NCBI GenBank assembly: GCA_937919625.1
Contig: CALFRK010000061.1
Location: 1 to 64,000 of the forward strand
Origin: an uncultured Ilumatobacter sp.
Lineage (GTDB): Bacteria; Actinomycetota; Acidimicrobiia; Acidimicrobiales; Ilumatobacteraceae
Direction: 5' to 3'
Length of the DNA: 64,000 nucleotides
The notes under the pieces are model-generated. The model did not search any database. It worked only from the letters and a program-made list of their open reading frames with translations, and was not told the origin of the DNA. This document shows positions 27,937 through 36,414 of this stretch, piece after piece. Position 1 is the stretch's first letter. Each line of letters starts with the position of its first letter. The position numbers and the translations under genes are program-made.

Positions 27937-28449
27937 ATGTCCATGAAGATGACTGGTGATCGCCGGGAAACTCTCACCCACAGGCGGTTCATCCGGACGA
28001 TGGGCGGCGGCGTCGCTGTCGCCTTCGCTGTGGTCGGGCTGGCTGCGTGCGGCGATGACGGCAACGACGGCACGTCACCATTTGCCAGGATCCCAGGGGG
28101 ACCGGCGGCCGAGGCTGCGCCGGCGGAGGAGCCTGCTGCGGTTGAGGTGATCATCATCCCTGAGGCTTGGGATCCGACGAACGCCGATATCGCGTTCTCA
28201 CCAAACGTGGTCACGGTCAAGGTCGGCGACACCGTCACGTGGAGCAACACCGACACCTTGTTCCATACCGTGATATCGGGCACGAGTACCGGCGAGCCGG
28301 GCAAGACGGGCACTCCCGATGGTCTGTTCGACTCGGGTGAGGTGCAGGCCGGCGAGTTGTTCGAGCGCACGTTCGACGAAGCCGGCACGTTCACCTACTT
28401 CTGCACGCCACACCCATGGATGATTGGCGAGGTCATCGTCACCGGCTGA
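27937..28449 (+). CDS. Cupredoxin (type I copper) lipoprotein
   Basis: The 170-residue precursor begins at MSMKMTGDRR with a twin-arginine-like THRRFIRTMGGG segment and lipobox GLAAC (lipidated Cys about 38). A plastocyanin/amicyanin-like domain follows: first copper His in TLFHTVISG, then Cys, His and Met in FTYFCTPHPWMIG. It is a periplasm-facing electron carrier anchored to the membrane; the partner redox enzyme is not in the window. Export through Tat would fit a folded metal protein (inference). Confidence 0.92.
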   Translation: MSMKMTGDRRETLTHRRFIRTMGGGVAVAFAVVGLAACGDDGNDGTSPFARIPGGPAAEAAPAEEPAAVEVIIIPEAWDPTNADIAFSPNVVTVKVGDTVTWSNTDTLFHTVISGTSTGEPGKTGTPDGLFDSGEVQAGELFERTFDEAGTFTYFCTPHPWMIGEVIVTG

Positions 28450-28628
28450 GCCGAACTACACGCCGGCCACATGCCCCCGCCGACCAAGCTCCCCACCGGG
28501 GGGGGTGACAGAGGGCTCTGGCGGGCTGTTGTTCGTCGTGCTGAAGGATCACTGCACGGTGGGTCGATCCGCCCGGCCGCGGTGTGCGTCATCAAGGGCG
28601 CTCAGATGTCACGCGGATCGGAGGTTCG

Positions 28629-29885
28629 ATGACGGTCGTGTTGATCATGACGTCTTTGCTGATCGCATGCGGCGTTGCGTTGGTCTGGTGGGCGCGACGT
28701 CCGGGGCGAGCGACTACGTCACGGGTGGCCGGCGTCGGGATGGGGGCTTTGGTGGCCTCCGTAGCAGCGATCGTGCTGTCGGTCTCGGTGTGGGCGCAAA
28801 CCGCAACCGATACCTCTCAGTTGGCGCCGGCGATCGTGTGGGGCGACTCGAGCTTCGGCGACCAGTTCCGGTTTCCGTCGAGACCATTCGAGCCGGCAGC
28901 CGATCCGGTTGTGTTCACTCCGGTGGATGGACCCCCCATCGATACGGTCTTCGCCGATCCGTCCGGTGGGTCGTTCGGAGACACACTCGAGTCAAATGGC
29001 ACCACGGCGTTCATCGTGCTGCACGGCAACGATTTGCTGTACGAGCGCTACTTCAACGGTTCGAACCACGATGCCGTGCAGACTTCGTTCTCGGTCGCCA
29101 AATCGTTCACGGCGACGCTGGTCGGAATTGCGATCGACGGGGGCTTGATCGCTGGGCTCGACGACCCGATTACGAAATACATCCCTGAGTTGTCGCAACG
29201 CGACACCCGGTTCGGCGACATCACGTTGCTGCACCTGATCACGATGTCGTCGGGGCTCGCATTCCGCGAGGGGTCGTCGCCGTGGGCCGACCCCGCCAAC
29301 ACCTACTACGCCAGCGATCTCAGGTCGGCGGCGCTGACCAAGACGTCGGTCGAACGACCGCCGGGCGAAGAGTTCAACTTCAACGATTGGAACGTCATCC
29401 TGCTTGGCTTCGTGCTGGAGCGGGCAACCGGCATGTCGGTGTCGGACTACATGCAAGCCAGCTTGTGGCAACCGATGGGAGCTGAGGCCGAGGGCTCATG
29501 GAGCCTCGACAGCGAGGCCTCTGGGTTCGAGAAGATGTTCGTCGGGATCAACGGGCGAGCGATCGACTTTGCCAAGCTCGGATGGCTGTACCTCCACGAC
29601 GGGCACAACGGCGCTGCCCAGGTCGTTTCGTCCGACTTCGTCGCCCAGGCCACTCGCAACGACGTCGACACCGACCCGGCATCGCAGTACCAGTACCTGT
29701 GGTGGCTCGATGAACAACGCCCCGGCACGTTCTTTGCCAACGGTGATCATTGTCGACAGATCTATGTCGACCCCGGTGCCGAGCTTGTGATCGTTCGCCA
29801 CGGAAGCAGATGCGGCGATGTCGACTGGATCGACTTGATGGGCGAACTGGCTGACTGGTTGGAGCCACAACTGGGCGAACCGTGA
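28629..29885 (+). CDS. Beta-lactamase class C-like serine hydrolase
   Basis: The 418-residue protein has two N-terminal membrane segments and a start supported by GGAGG 8 bases upstream. The penicillin-binding-like domain has the nucleophile motif SVAK (FSVAKSFTATL), a second motif around FNFNDWN and a third RHG near the C-terminus. Such membrane-tethered hydrolases act as esterases or peptidases more often than as beta-lactamases. The 179-bp gap before it contains only a G-rich run. Confidence 0.88.
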   Translation: MTVVLIMTSLLIACGVALVWWARRPGRATTSRVAGVGMGALVASVAAIVLSVSVWAQTATDTSQLAPAIVWGDSSFGDQFRFPSRPFEPAADPVVFTPVDGPPIDTVFADPSGGSFGDTLESNGTTAFIVLHGNDLLYERYFNGSNHDAVQTSFSVAKSFTATLVGIAIDGGLIAGLDDPITKYIPELSQRDTRFGDITLLHLITMSSGLAFREGSSPWADPANTYYASDLRSAALTKTSVERPPGEEFNFNDWNVILLGFVLERATGMSVSDYMQASLWQPMGAEAEGSWSLDSEASGFEKMFVGINGRAIDFAKLGWLYLHDGHNGAAQVVSSDFVAQATRNDVDTDPASQYQYLWWLDEQRPGTFFANGDHCRQIYVDPGAELVIVRHGSRCGDVDWIDLMGELADWLEPQLGEP

Positions 29886-29933
29886 TCGCCATCGATCATG
29901 CTTGTGAAGCCTTCTCCTGATTGAATCACGGGT

Positions 29934-31049
29934 GTGCCGCTGATCTCCTCGCTGGGCCTCGGTGACGACTGGCTCGACATCACATGGGACGATCGCGTGA
30001 CCAGCCGCTACCCGTGGCTGTGGTTGCGTGACCATGCACACGACGAGGCGACGCTGCACCCGGTCACACAGCAGCGGCAGCTGCATACCGCAGGTGTCCG
30101 CCACGATCTGCGCGGCACCACCGTCCGCGTCGTTGGCGATCAGGTCGAGGTGGCGTGGAGCGACAATACTCCGGCATCGCATCTGCCGATCGAGTTTCTC
30201 GCTTCGTTCCGTACACCCGGACCGGCCAACATCGATGTGCCCACCGAACGGGTGTTGTGGGATGCAGAGATCATCGATGAGCAGTGGCCCAGCATCGAGC
30301 ACGAGACCGTGATGGCCGGCGACGAAGGCATCGCGAGCTGGCTCGATCTTGTCGCTACCTATGGATTCGCGATGGTGGTCGGAACGCCACCGACGATCGA
30401 GGCCACCGAGGCGTTGGTACGTCGCGTCGGATATGTACGCGAAACGATCTTCGGTGGCTTCTGGGACTTCCAGGCCGACCTCTCCAAAGCCGACACCGCC
30501 TACACCAACCTCGAGCTGCTTCCCCATACCGACGGCACGTATAGCCACGACGCTCCGGGCCTGCAGCTGCTGCACTGTCTGATGTTCGATGGTGAGGGCG
30601 GCGAATCGACGATGGTCGACGGGTTCCGGATCGCATCCGAACTGCGTGCCAGCGAGCCCGAGCTGTACCAGGTGCTGGCGACCGTGAATGTGCCCGGACA
30701 GTACCTCGGCGACGGTTCGCATCTCATGGCCGGCCGCCCCGTGTTTCGCCACGACCATCTCGGCGCCCTCGCACAGGTGTCGTTCAACAACGGCGACCGA
30801 GCGCCCTTCCTGCTGCCGCCGCCGCAGATGGATGCCTTTTACGAAGCGCTACGTGCCTTCGAGGCGCTTGCCAACGACCATGCGCTCCAGTGGCGCAGGG
30901 TGAACCGACCGGGCACAGCGATGCTGTTCGACAATTGGCGCGTACTCCACGGGCGCGCCGCCTACACCGGCAATCGCCATTTGTGCGGTGCCTATGTCAA
31001 CCGCGAGGACTACGAGAGCCGCCGCCGCCTGCTGCGCTCGCGAGGTTGA
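29934..31049 (+). CDS. Gamma-butyrobetaine hydroxylase / TauD-like Fe(II)/2-oxoglutarate dioxygenase
   Basis: The 371-residue protein starts with GTG. An N-terminal domain with WLWLRDHAHDEATLHP resembles the BBOX/TMLH lid, followed by the jelly-roll with iron ligands in LPHTDGTYS (His198, Asp200) and the distal His in VLHGRAAYTG, and the 2-oxoglutarate Arg nearby. In this family it would hydroxylate trimethylated ammonium substrates, as in carnitine metabolism. The N-terminal zinc Cys set of animal BBOX is absent. Confidence 0.87.
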   Translation: MPLISSLGLGDDWLDITWDDRVTSRYPWLWLRDHAHDEATLHPVTQQRQLHTAGVRHDLRGTTVRVVGDQVEVAWSDNTPASHLPIEFLASFRTPGPANIDVPTERVLWDAEIIDEQWPSIEHETVMAGDEGIASWLDLVATYGFAMVVGTPPTIEATEALVRRVGYVRETIFGGFWDFQADLSKADTAYTNLELLPHTDGTYSHDAPGLQLLHCLMFDGEGGESTMVDGFRIASELRASEPELYQVLATVNVPGQYLGDGSHLMAGRPVFRHDHLGALAQVSFNNGDRAPFLLPPPQMDAFYEALRAFEALANDHALQWRRVNRPGTAMLFDNWRVLHGRAAYTGNRHLCGAYVNREDYESRRRLLRSRG

Positions 31050-31084
31050 CCGACATGTGGTGGGTGGAAGTATGGGTGTAATCA

Positions 31085-31090
31085 TATAAT
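31085..31090 (+). promoter_or_regulatory. Perfect -10 box (TATAAT) for a leaderless gene
   Basis: TATAAT is exact, in a locally AT-rich stretch, and ends 9 bp before the ATG at 31100. Transcription would start at or just before the start codon. No -35 box is visible at 16-18 bp spacing. Confidence 0.65.
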
Positions 31091-31099
31091 CTTACTTAC

Positions 31100-31618
31100 A
31101 TGACAACAACTTCATCAGACATCTCCGCATGGTTCAGCGGACGCCTACCGGCGGAATGGACCCAACATGCAGTACCGACCGTCGTCGTCGACCGCGAAGA
31201 GATCACGGTCACGCTCGACATCGCTCCCCCGACCGTCAACGACGACGCCACCGATACTGCCCGCTCCGAGGCAGCCGCTGGACGGATCGCCGGGTTCCGT
31301 GACGACACCCGCGAACAAAGGATGGCGATTGCTCGCGAGGCTGAGCACCGCTTCGAGCGAAAAGTGGCGTGGGGTGTCAGCACCGACGGCCAAACCGCAC
31401 TGTTCACGCATATCGCCGTACCAGCCATGACCCGACTACGCCAGCCCGAACGGCAGGTGCTCGACACCCTGATCGCTGCCGGCGTTGCCAGGTCACGCGC
31501 CGACGCACTGGCCTGGTGCGTCAAGCTGGTTGGGCAACACACCGACGACTGGTTGACCGACCTGCGACGAGCGATCGACGACGTCGAACGAATCCGCGCC
31601 GAAGGCCCGTCGGTCTGA
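31100..31618 (+). CDS. Conserved actinobacterial hypothetical protein
   Basis: This 172-residue soluble protein starts with MTTTSSDISAWFSGRLP. It contains a run of charged helix (FRDDTREQRMAIAREAEHRF), a strand segment (KVAWGVSTDG) and a C-terminal helical stretch (VLDTLIAAGVARSRADALAWCVKLVG) that resembles the ribbon-helix-helix-like 'SRSEAL' pattern. From memory, similar proteins are widespread in Actinobacteria with no known function. It is probably leaderless, preceded by a perfect -10 box. Confidence 0.78.
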   Translation: MTTTSSDISAWFSGRLPAEWTQHAVPTVVVDREEITVTLDIAPPTVNDDATDTARSEAAAGRIAGFRDDTREQRMAIAREAEHRFERKVAWGVSTDGQTALFTHIAVPAMTRLRQPERQVLDTLIAAGVARSRADALAWCVKLVGQHTDDWLTDLRRAIDDVERIRAEGPSV

Positions 31619-31642
31619 ATATGTAGCGCCTGCCAGAGGCCG

Positions 31643-31682
31643 CCGGCGAGAGCCGGGCTGGAACACGGCCCGACCTCGCCGG
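31643..31682. terminator. Bidirectional hairpin between convergent genes
   Basis: CCGGCGAG (31643-31650) pairs perfectly with CTCGCCGG (31675-31682); GCCGGGC and GCCCGAC continue the stem with one mismatch around a 9-nt loop. It sits in the 79-bp gap between two converging genes. Confidence 0.7.
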
Positions 31683-31697
31683 GCCGGTACGTCAGGC

Positions 31698-32477
31698 CTA
31701 TTTCGGTGGCATCCGGATCCCGCCGTCGACGCGAATCGTCTGGGCGTTCATGTATGGGTTGGTGATCAGGTCGAGCACCATGAAGGCCAGCTCCTCCGAA
31801 CTGCCAAGCCGCTTCGGAAACAACACCGACTGGCCGAGGTGATTCTTAAACGCCTCGGAAGCCTCGCCTTCGCCATAGATCGGGGTGTCGATCAGACCGG
31901 GTGCCACGGTGTTGACGCGGACACCGATGGCCGACAGGTCACGGGCTATCGGCAAGGTCATACCGACCACGCCGCCCTTCGACGCCGAGTAGGCGGCCTG
32001 GCCGATCTGGCCGTCGAACGCGGCGACCGACGCCATGTTGACGATCGCCCCACGCTGACCGTCGGCATCGAGCGGATCGGTCTTGGCCATCGCTGCTGCC
32101 GCTAAGCGCAGCATGTTGAACGTGCCGAGCAAGTTGATCTTGATCACGAAATCAAAATCGCTCTGCGCCATCGGGTCGTTGTTGCGATCGACCGTGCGTC
32201 CGGCTCGGCCAAGGCCAGCTGAGTTGACGAGCGCCCGCAGAGGACCCATCTCCGATGCGGCAGCGACGGCCGCAGCACCGTCTTGCTCGCTGGAGACGTC
32301 GCACTTGACGAACAGGCCACCGATTTCGGAAGCGACGACCTGACCGCGCTCTTCCTGAAGGTCGGCGATCACAACTCGCGAGCCCAGCGCGGCCAGCTGG
32401 CGGGCACACGCCTCACCAATCCCGGACGCACCGCCCGTGACAATCGAAGACGAGCCTTCGAGATTCATTCTGGGCAT
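31698..32477 (-). CDS. 3-hydroxyacyl-CoA dehydrogenase type II-like SDR
   Basis: This 259-residue NAD(P)-dependent SDR starts at MPRMNLEGSS. Cofactor motif TGGASGIG, NSAGLG, and active site Ser plus YSASK (AAYSASKGGV) are intact, and the C-terminal NAQTIRVDGGIRMPPK is like HSD17B10/type II 3-hydroxyacyl-CoA dehydrogenases. Its start codon overlaps the thiolase stop by one base, so the two are coupled: together they make the last two steps of beta-oxidation. The operon is headed by a MarR regulator. Confidence 0.92.
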   Translation of the reverse strand: MPRMNLEGSSSIVTGGASGIGEACARQLAALGSRVVIADLQEERGQVVASEIGGLFVKCDVSSEQDGAAAVAAASEMGPLRALVNSAGLGRAGRTVDRNNDPMAQSDFDFVIKINLLGTFNMLRLAAAAMAKTDPLDADGQRGAIVNMASVAAFDGQIGQAAYSASKGGVVGMTLPIARDLSAIGVRVNTVAPGLIDTPIYGEGEASEAFKNHLGQSVLFPKRLGSSEELAFMVLDLITNPYMNAQTIRVDGGIRMPPK

Positions 32478-33643
32478 CAGCTGAGCCTTTCGATGATGGT
32501 TGCATTGGCGAGCCCGCCGCCTTCGCACATGGTCTGTAGACCGTAACGACCACCGGTGCGCTCGAGTTCGTTGAGCAGTGTCGTCATCAGCTTGGCTCCC
32601 GAGCAACCCAGCGGGTGACCGAGGGCGATCGCGCCGCCGTTGACGTTGGTCTTGGCGAGATCGGTGCCGTGCACTTTCTGCCAGGCCAAAACAACCGAAG
32701 CAAACGCCTCGTTGACCTCGAACAGGTCGATGTCGTCGATTGACAACCCCGAGCGCTCGAGCACCTTCTCGGTCGCCGGAATCGGGCCTTTGAGCATCGT
32801 GACGGGGTCGGTGCCGACCACGGCAAAGGTGTGAAAGCGGGCTCGCGGGGTGAGCCCGAGTTCGGCGGCCCGTTGCTCGCTCATCACCAGCACGGCCGAA
32901 GCGCCGTCGCTGATTTGCGACGAGTTGCCGGCAGTGACCTTGCCGCCTTCCTTGAACGCAGGCTTCAGGTTGGCCAGCGTCTCGGGCGTGGTGCCTTCGC
33001 GGATTCCCTCGTCAGCGGTCATCATCACCGTGACGCCGTCGATCACGACAGGGACGGGAACGATTTCGCGTTCAAAGCGGCCTTCGGCGGTTGCCTGAGC
33101 GGCGCGGCGCTGGCTCTCGGCGCCGAAGGCGTCTAGGTCTTCGCGTGTCAGGCCATACTCGTCGGCGATCATCTCGGCTCCAACACCTTGCATCGGCAGG
33201 CCTGTGGCCTCGTACCTCTTCATCATCGACTTGGGGAACGGAAACCCCATGTCTTTCACGATCGAGGCACCCATCGGGGTGCGAGTCATCACCTCGACAC
33301 CGGCGGCGACCACGATGTCGTAGGCGCCGGCCATCACACCTTGAGCAGCAAAGTGGAGCGCCTGCTGACTGGAGCCGCATTGACGGTCGACCGTGGTGGC
33401 GGGAACCGTTTCGGGCCAACCGGCGGCGAGCACCGCGTTGCGACCGATATTGAGCGACTGCTCACCGACCTGCATGACACAGCCCATGATGACGTCGTCG
33501 ACCATTGACGGATCGAGACCGTTGCGCTCCTCGATCGCCTTGAGCACGTGAGCTGCAAGGTCGGCGGGGTGCCAATCCTTCAGTTTCCCGTTGCGGCGGC
33601 CTCCAGGCGTCCGCACGGCATCGACAATGACAGCGCTGATCAT
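32477..33643 (-). CDS. Acetyl-CoA C-acyltransferase (thiolase)
   Basis: The 388-residue cytosolic enzyme cleaves 3-ketoacyl-CoA with CoA. The nucleophile Cys89 lies in TVDRQCGSSQQAL, with NEAFA, GGAIALGHPLGCSGA (His) and a second Cys in CEGGGLANA. The start overlaps the MarR gene's stop (ATGA) and its stop overlaps the SDR start. AGGGAG, 11 bases ahead of the ATG, is the ribosome-binding site, just past the PQQTS repeat array. Confidence 0.96.
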   Translation of the reverse strand: MISAVIVDAVRTPGGRRNGKLKDWHPADLAAHVLKAIEERNGLDPSMVDDVIMGCVMQVGEQSLNIGRNAVLAAGWPETVPATTVDRQCGSSQQALHFAAQGVMAGAYDIVVAAGVEVMTRTPMGASIVKDMGFPFPKSMMKRYEATGLPMQGVGAEMIADEYGLTREDLDAFGAESQRRAAQATAEGRFEREIVPVPVVIDGVTVMMTADEGIREGTTPETLANLKPAFKEGGKVTAGNSSQISDGASAVLVMSEQRAAELGLTPRARFHTFAVVGTDPVTMLKGPIPATEKVLERSGLSIDDIDLFEVNEAFASVVLAWQKVHGTDLAKTNVNGGAIALGHPLGCSGAKLMTTLLNELERTGGRYGLQTMCEGGGLANATIIERLS

Positions 33644-34227
33644 GTTGTTGCTCCCTGTGAAGTTTGTTGGGGTGAAGTTTGTTGGGGTGAAGTTTGTTGG
33701 GGTGAAGTTTGTTGGGGTGAAGAGCTGGGGGCCGACATGGACCGATGAAGATTTTTCTGCAGCCGAACGAGCAGACCGGCCAATGCCTGACGCTCCGACC
33801 GCGAGATTCCGGCCCGCAGCTCGGCTCGCAGCACCTGATCGACGTCGACGATCGACGCGGCCAGCGTGGCGCCCAACTCGGTGATCGCCAACATCCAGAC
33901 GCGGCGATCGTCGGGATCGGGCTGGCGTTCGACAAGACCGAGTGCCTGAAGGCGATCGACCTGGGTGCCGGTGACGGCGCGACCCTGGTCGAGGTGTTCG
34001 GCAGCACGGGTTTGATTGATCGGACCGAACTCACCGATATACGACAGCAGGCTGGCAAGGCTGAGCGTGAGGCCGAGCGGAGCCAGGCGCTCGTCGTAGG
34101 CGGCACGAATCGCATCGGCCGTCGCCATCAAGGTGCTCTCGACCCGCAGCCATGGCGGAGCGTCAAGTTCGTGCGCCGGATTTCCGGTGGCAACCCGCTT
34201 TGGACTCGTCGCATTTGTGATCGCCAT
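33640..34227 (-). CDS. MarR family regulator with PQQTS repeat tail
   Basis: The 195-residue protein holds a MarR winged helix (about 25-165): INQTRAAEHLDQGRAVTGTQVDRLQALGLVERQPDPDDRRVWML is the HTH-wing region by position, with the usual Arg-Arg wing tip. The C-terminus is a low-complexity tail with four PQQTS copies. MarR proteins act as dimers, often ligand-released by aromatic or CoA compounds. It heads the thiolase-SDR operon and a 24-bp palindrome abuts its start codon, strongly suggesting autoregulation and control of the divergent acyl-CoA dehydrogenase. Confidence 0.93.
   Translation of the reverse strand: MAITNATSPKRVATGNPAHELDAPPWLRVESTLMATADAIRAAYDERLAPLGLTLSLASLLSYIGEFGPINQTRAAEHLDQGRAVTGTQVDRLQALGLVERQPDPDDRRVWMLAITELGATLAASIVDVDQVLRAELRAGISRSERQALAGLLVRLQKNLHRSMSAPSSSPQQTSPQQTSPQQTSPQQTSQGATT
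33657..33722. repeat. 15-bp tandem repeat encoding PQQTS
   Basis: Four perfect copies of GTGAAGTTTGTTGGG plus 6 bases, in frame in the MarR gene (each copy PQQTS on the minus strand), ending 14 bp before the thiolase start. A gain or loss of copies would keep both reading frames. Confidence 0.95.
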
Positions 34228-34250
34228 GATTGTATGGAATCATACAATCA
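34227..34250. promoter_or_regulatory. 24-bp perfect palindrome, probable MarR operator
   Basis: Arms TGATTGTATG (34227-34236) and CATACAATCA (34241-34250) are perfectly complementary around GAAT. It lies between the divergent MarR and acyl-CoA dehydrogenase genes and touches the MarR ATG. TACAAT occurs in each orientation inside it, so the operator coincides with candidate -10 boxes for both promoters. MarR operators are typically such AT-rich palindromes in divergent gaps (established); the pairing here is inference. Confidence 0.82.
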
Positions 34251-34309
34251 GAGGTCATACGGCTACCAAATCTTTGCTAACCGTCCGACAGGAAGCACCA
34301 GGAGTATTG

Positions 34310-35512
34310 ATGACCGACACGAAACTCTCCGCCGAACAGGGCGAAGCTTTCGCCGTTCGCTGCCGCGCGTTCCTCACCGAGCACGCCAAGCCGGGCCGCC
34401 GCAGCAGCATTCCAGCCGCCAAAGAATTCCAAGGCAAACTGGCCGACGCTGGGCTGGCCGGACTCACATTTCCCAAGCAGTACGGCGGAGCTGGCCTCAC
34501 CAGCGAACACGAGCGGATCTGGCGTTCGGCTGCCGCCGAGTTTCCGCCGATGACAAGTGCGTTCATCATCAGCCACGGTATGTGCCTGCCGATGCTCAAC
34601 GAGTTCGGTACCGACGATCAAAAGCAGCGCTTCCTGGCCGACAACATCGCAGCTAGAACGATGTGGTGCCAGATGTTTTCCGAGCCGGGTGCCGGGTCAG
34701 ACGTGGCCAGCCTGCAAACGAAGGCCGAACGCGACGGCGACGAGTGGATTCTGAACGGGCAGAAGGTGTGGACGACGCTCGCCCACGAGAGCGACTACGG
34801 GATTCTCATTGCCCGCACCGACCCCGAGCAGACAAAGCACGCTGGCATATCGATGTTCATCCTCGATATGCGAGCGCCCGGCGTCGAGATTCGTCCGATC
34901 CACCAGATCGATGGCGGTCGGCACTTCAACGAGGTGTTCTTCACCGACGTGCGGATTCCCGTCGACAATCTCGTCGGCGAGTACAACAACGGCTGGCGTC
35001 AGGCCACGGCCATGCTGATGTACGAACGGGTGGCGATCGGCTCTGCCGGGTCGGGTGCAGTGAGCCAACCGATGTACGACGTATTACTCGCCGCCGCTCG
35101 CTCGGCCGGACGCGTCGACGACCCGGTCGTGCGCGATCAGTTGATGGAGATCTACTCGATGGAGACCACCAAATCGCTGGTCGCGATGCGCACCCGCGCC
35201 GAAATGAAGGCTGGCAAGGCGCCTGGCCCCGGTGGTTCACTGGGCAAGCTTTACGGCTCGGTTATCTCGTGGCGCTTCCGCGAGATCGCGATGGAGATCG
35301 CTGGTGCCGGCAGCCAGGCTTGGGATCCGACCAACGGCCGAGCCGGCGATTTGCAGACCACTGTGATCGGCTCGTTCTCCAGCAGCATCGCCGGCGGCAC
35401 CGACGAGATCCAGCGCAACATCATCGGCGACCGAGTGCTCGGTCTCCCCCGCGACATCAGTGTCGACTCCGGCGTCCCTTTCAAAGACCTCAAACTCGCC
35501 GCCACCCGCTGA
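34310..35512 (+). CDS. Acyl-CoA dehydrogenase
   Basis: The 400-residue flavoprotein starts at MTDTKLSAEQ with GGAG 5 bp ahead. ACAD motifs: TFPKQYGGAGLTS, MFSEPGAGSDVASLQT (FAD/substrate), NGQKVWTT, GGTDEIQRNIIGDRVLGLPR at the C-terminus. It makes the first beta-oxidation step, passing electrons to ETF. It diverges from the MarR/thiolase/SDR operon across the palindromic operator, so all four are probably co-controlled. Confidence 0.95.
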   Translation: MTDTKLSAEQGEAFAVRCRAFLTEHAKPGRRSSIPAAKEFQGKLADAGLAGLTFPKQYGGAGLTSEHERIWRSAAAEFPPMTSAFIISHGMCLPMLNEFGTDDQKQRFLADNIAARTMWCQMFSEPGAGSDVASLQTKAERDGDEWILNGQKVWTTLAHESDYGILIARTDPEQTKHAGISMFILDMRAPGVEIRPIHQIDGGRHFNEVFFTDVRIPVDNLVGEYNNGWRQATAMLMYERVAIGSAGSGAVSQPMYDVLLAAARSAGRVDDPVVRDQLMEIYSMETTKSLVAMRTRAEMKAGKAPGPGGSLGKLYGSVISWRFREIAMEIAGAGSQAWDPTNGRAGDLQTTVIGSFSSSIAGGTDEIQRNIIGDRVLGLPRDISVDSGVPFKDLKLAATR

Positions 35513-35519
35513 ACCACGT

Positions 35520-36221
35520 TCATGTTGGTGGTTGTGGGGCGCTGCTGAAGGTCGGGCTAAGGTGTGAGGTGTCGTTGAAACAGCGCACGATCCAGCGGTC
35601 GGCGGTGACCACGAGATGTGAGATCGAGGCGTTGTCGGCACCGTTGAAGGCGAAACCCGATCCGCCCGTGGCGATCTTCATGACCTGACCGATAACGCCG
35701 CCGTGGACGACCGCGACCACCAGTTGATCCGGGTGGGCGGCGGCGATCCGCTCGATTCCGCCCCGCACTCGGGCCTCGAACTCAGTGGCCGGTTCGGCGT
35801 TGGGAATCACGTCCCAACGTTGCTCGGCAAACATCTGCAAGGCGATCGGGTCGCCGTCGGCGATCTTGTGGCGCAACAGTCCGCCCTCCCAGTCGCCGAG
35901 GAAGACCTCACGCAGATCGCCCTCGACTGTTGCCTGCAGACCGATCTCGGCCAGCAGCGGCGCCGCTGTTTGATGCGTGCGGATCAGCGTCGTCACATAG
36001 ACCGCGGCGATCCGCTCGCCCGTCGACACCAAACGTTTGGCGACCTGCACAGCTTGAACGCGTCCATCCGGGTGGAGCGGGGGGTCTGCGTGGCCGCCCA
36101 CGAGCGGGAACGATCCACCCTCGATCAATGGCGCCGACTCACCGTGGCGAACGAGCAGAATCTCGCATGCCCCTTGCGTCGGCGCAAAACGAGGTTGACG
36201 AAACTCCCGCCGATCTGCCAT
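35520..36221 (-). CDS. Histidine phosphatase (phosphoglycerate mutase-like) family
   Basis: The 233-residue cytosolic protein starts at MADRREFRQP. ILLVRHGES is the phospho-His motif (RHG), followed by the Arg in TTLIRTHQTA, Glu in GDLREVFLGDWEGG and the second His in VAVVHGGVIGQ. It is a phosphatase of unknown substrate. It converges on the acyl-CoA dehydrogenase with 7 bp between stops. Confidence 0.9.
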   Translation of the reverse strand: MADRREFRQPRFAPTQGACEILLVRHGESAPLIEGGSFPLVGGHADPPLHPDGRVQAVQVAKRLVSTGERIAAVYVTTLIRTHQTAAPLLAEIGLQATVEGDLREVFLGDWEGGLLRHKIADGDPIALQMFAEQRWDVIPNAEPATEFEARVRGGIERIAAAHPDQLVVAVVHGGVIGQVMKIATGGSGFAFNGADNASISHLVVTADRWIVRCFNDTSHLSPTFSSAPQPPT

Positions 36222-36414
36222 CCAACCGACCGTACTGCGACCGACAGCCGGAACGGCAGCCGGGATCTCTGGCCGGCGAAGCAGTGCGTTGGGGTGCGAC
36301 GCGGGTTGGTTGTTGGCTCGGCTCCTCAGCTCACGCCCGGCCACGGCCGGCAGAATTGTCAGAGCCTTTCGATGATGATCGCGGGGGCCATGCCGGCGGC
36401 GGCGCGAATCCTGC
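36222..36414. other. 193-bp gap, no gene identified
   Basis: The gap lies between two leftward genes. It reads in all frames without a good start or a recognisable motif; no palindrome of note. Confidence 0.4.

Noticed and set aside
28450-28628. Short frames and G-rich hairpin before the serine hydrolase
   Set aside because: No frame has a ribosome-binding site or homology, and the G/C run has no well-matched stem.
29496-30758. 420-codon leftward frame
   Set aside because: It spans the serine hydrolase and dioxygenase on the opposite strand; both have recognisable active sites.
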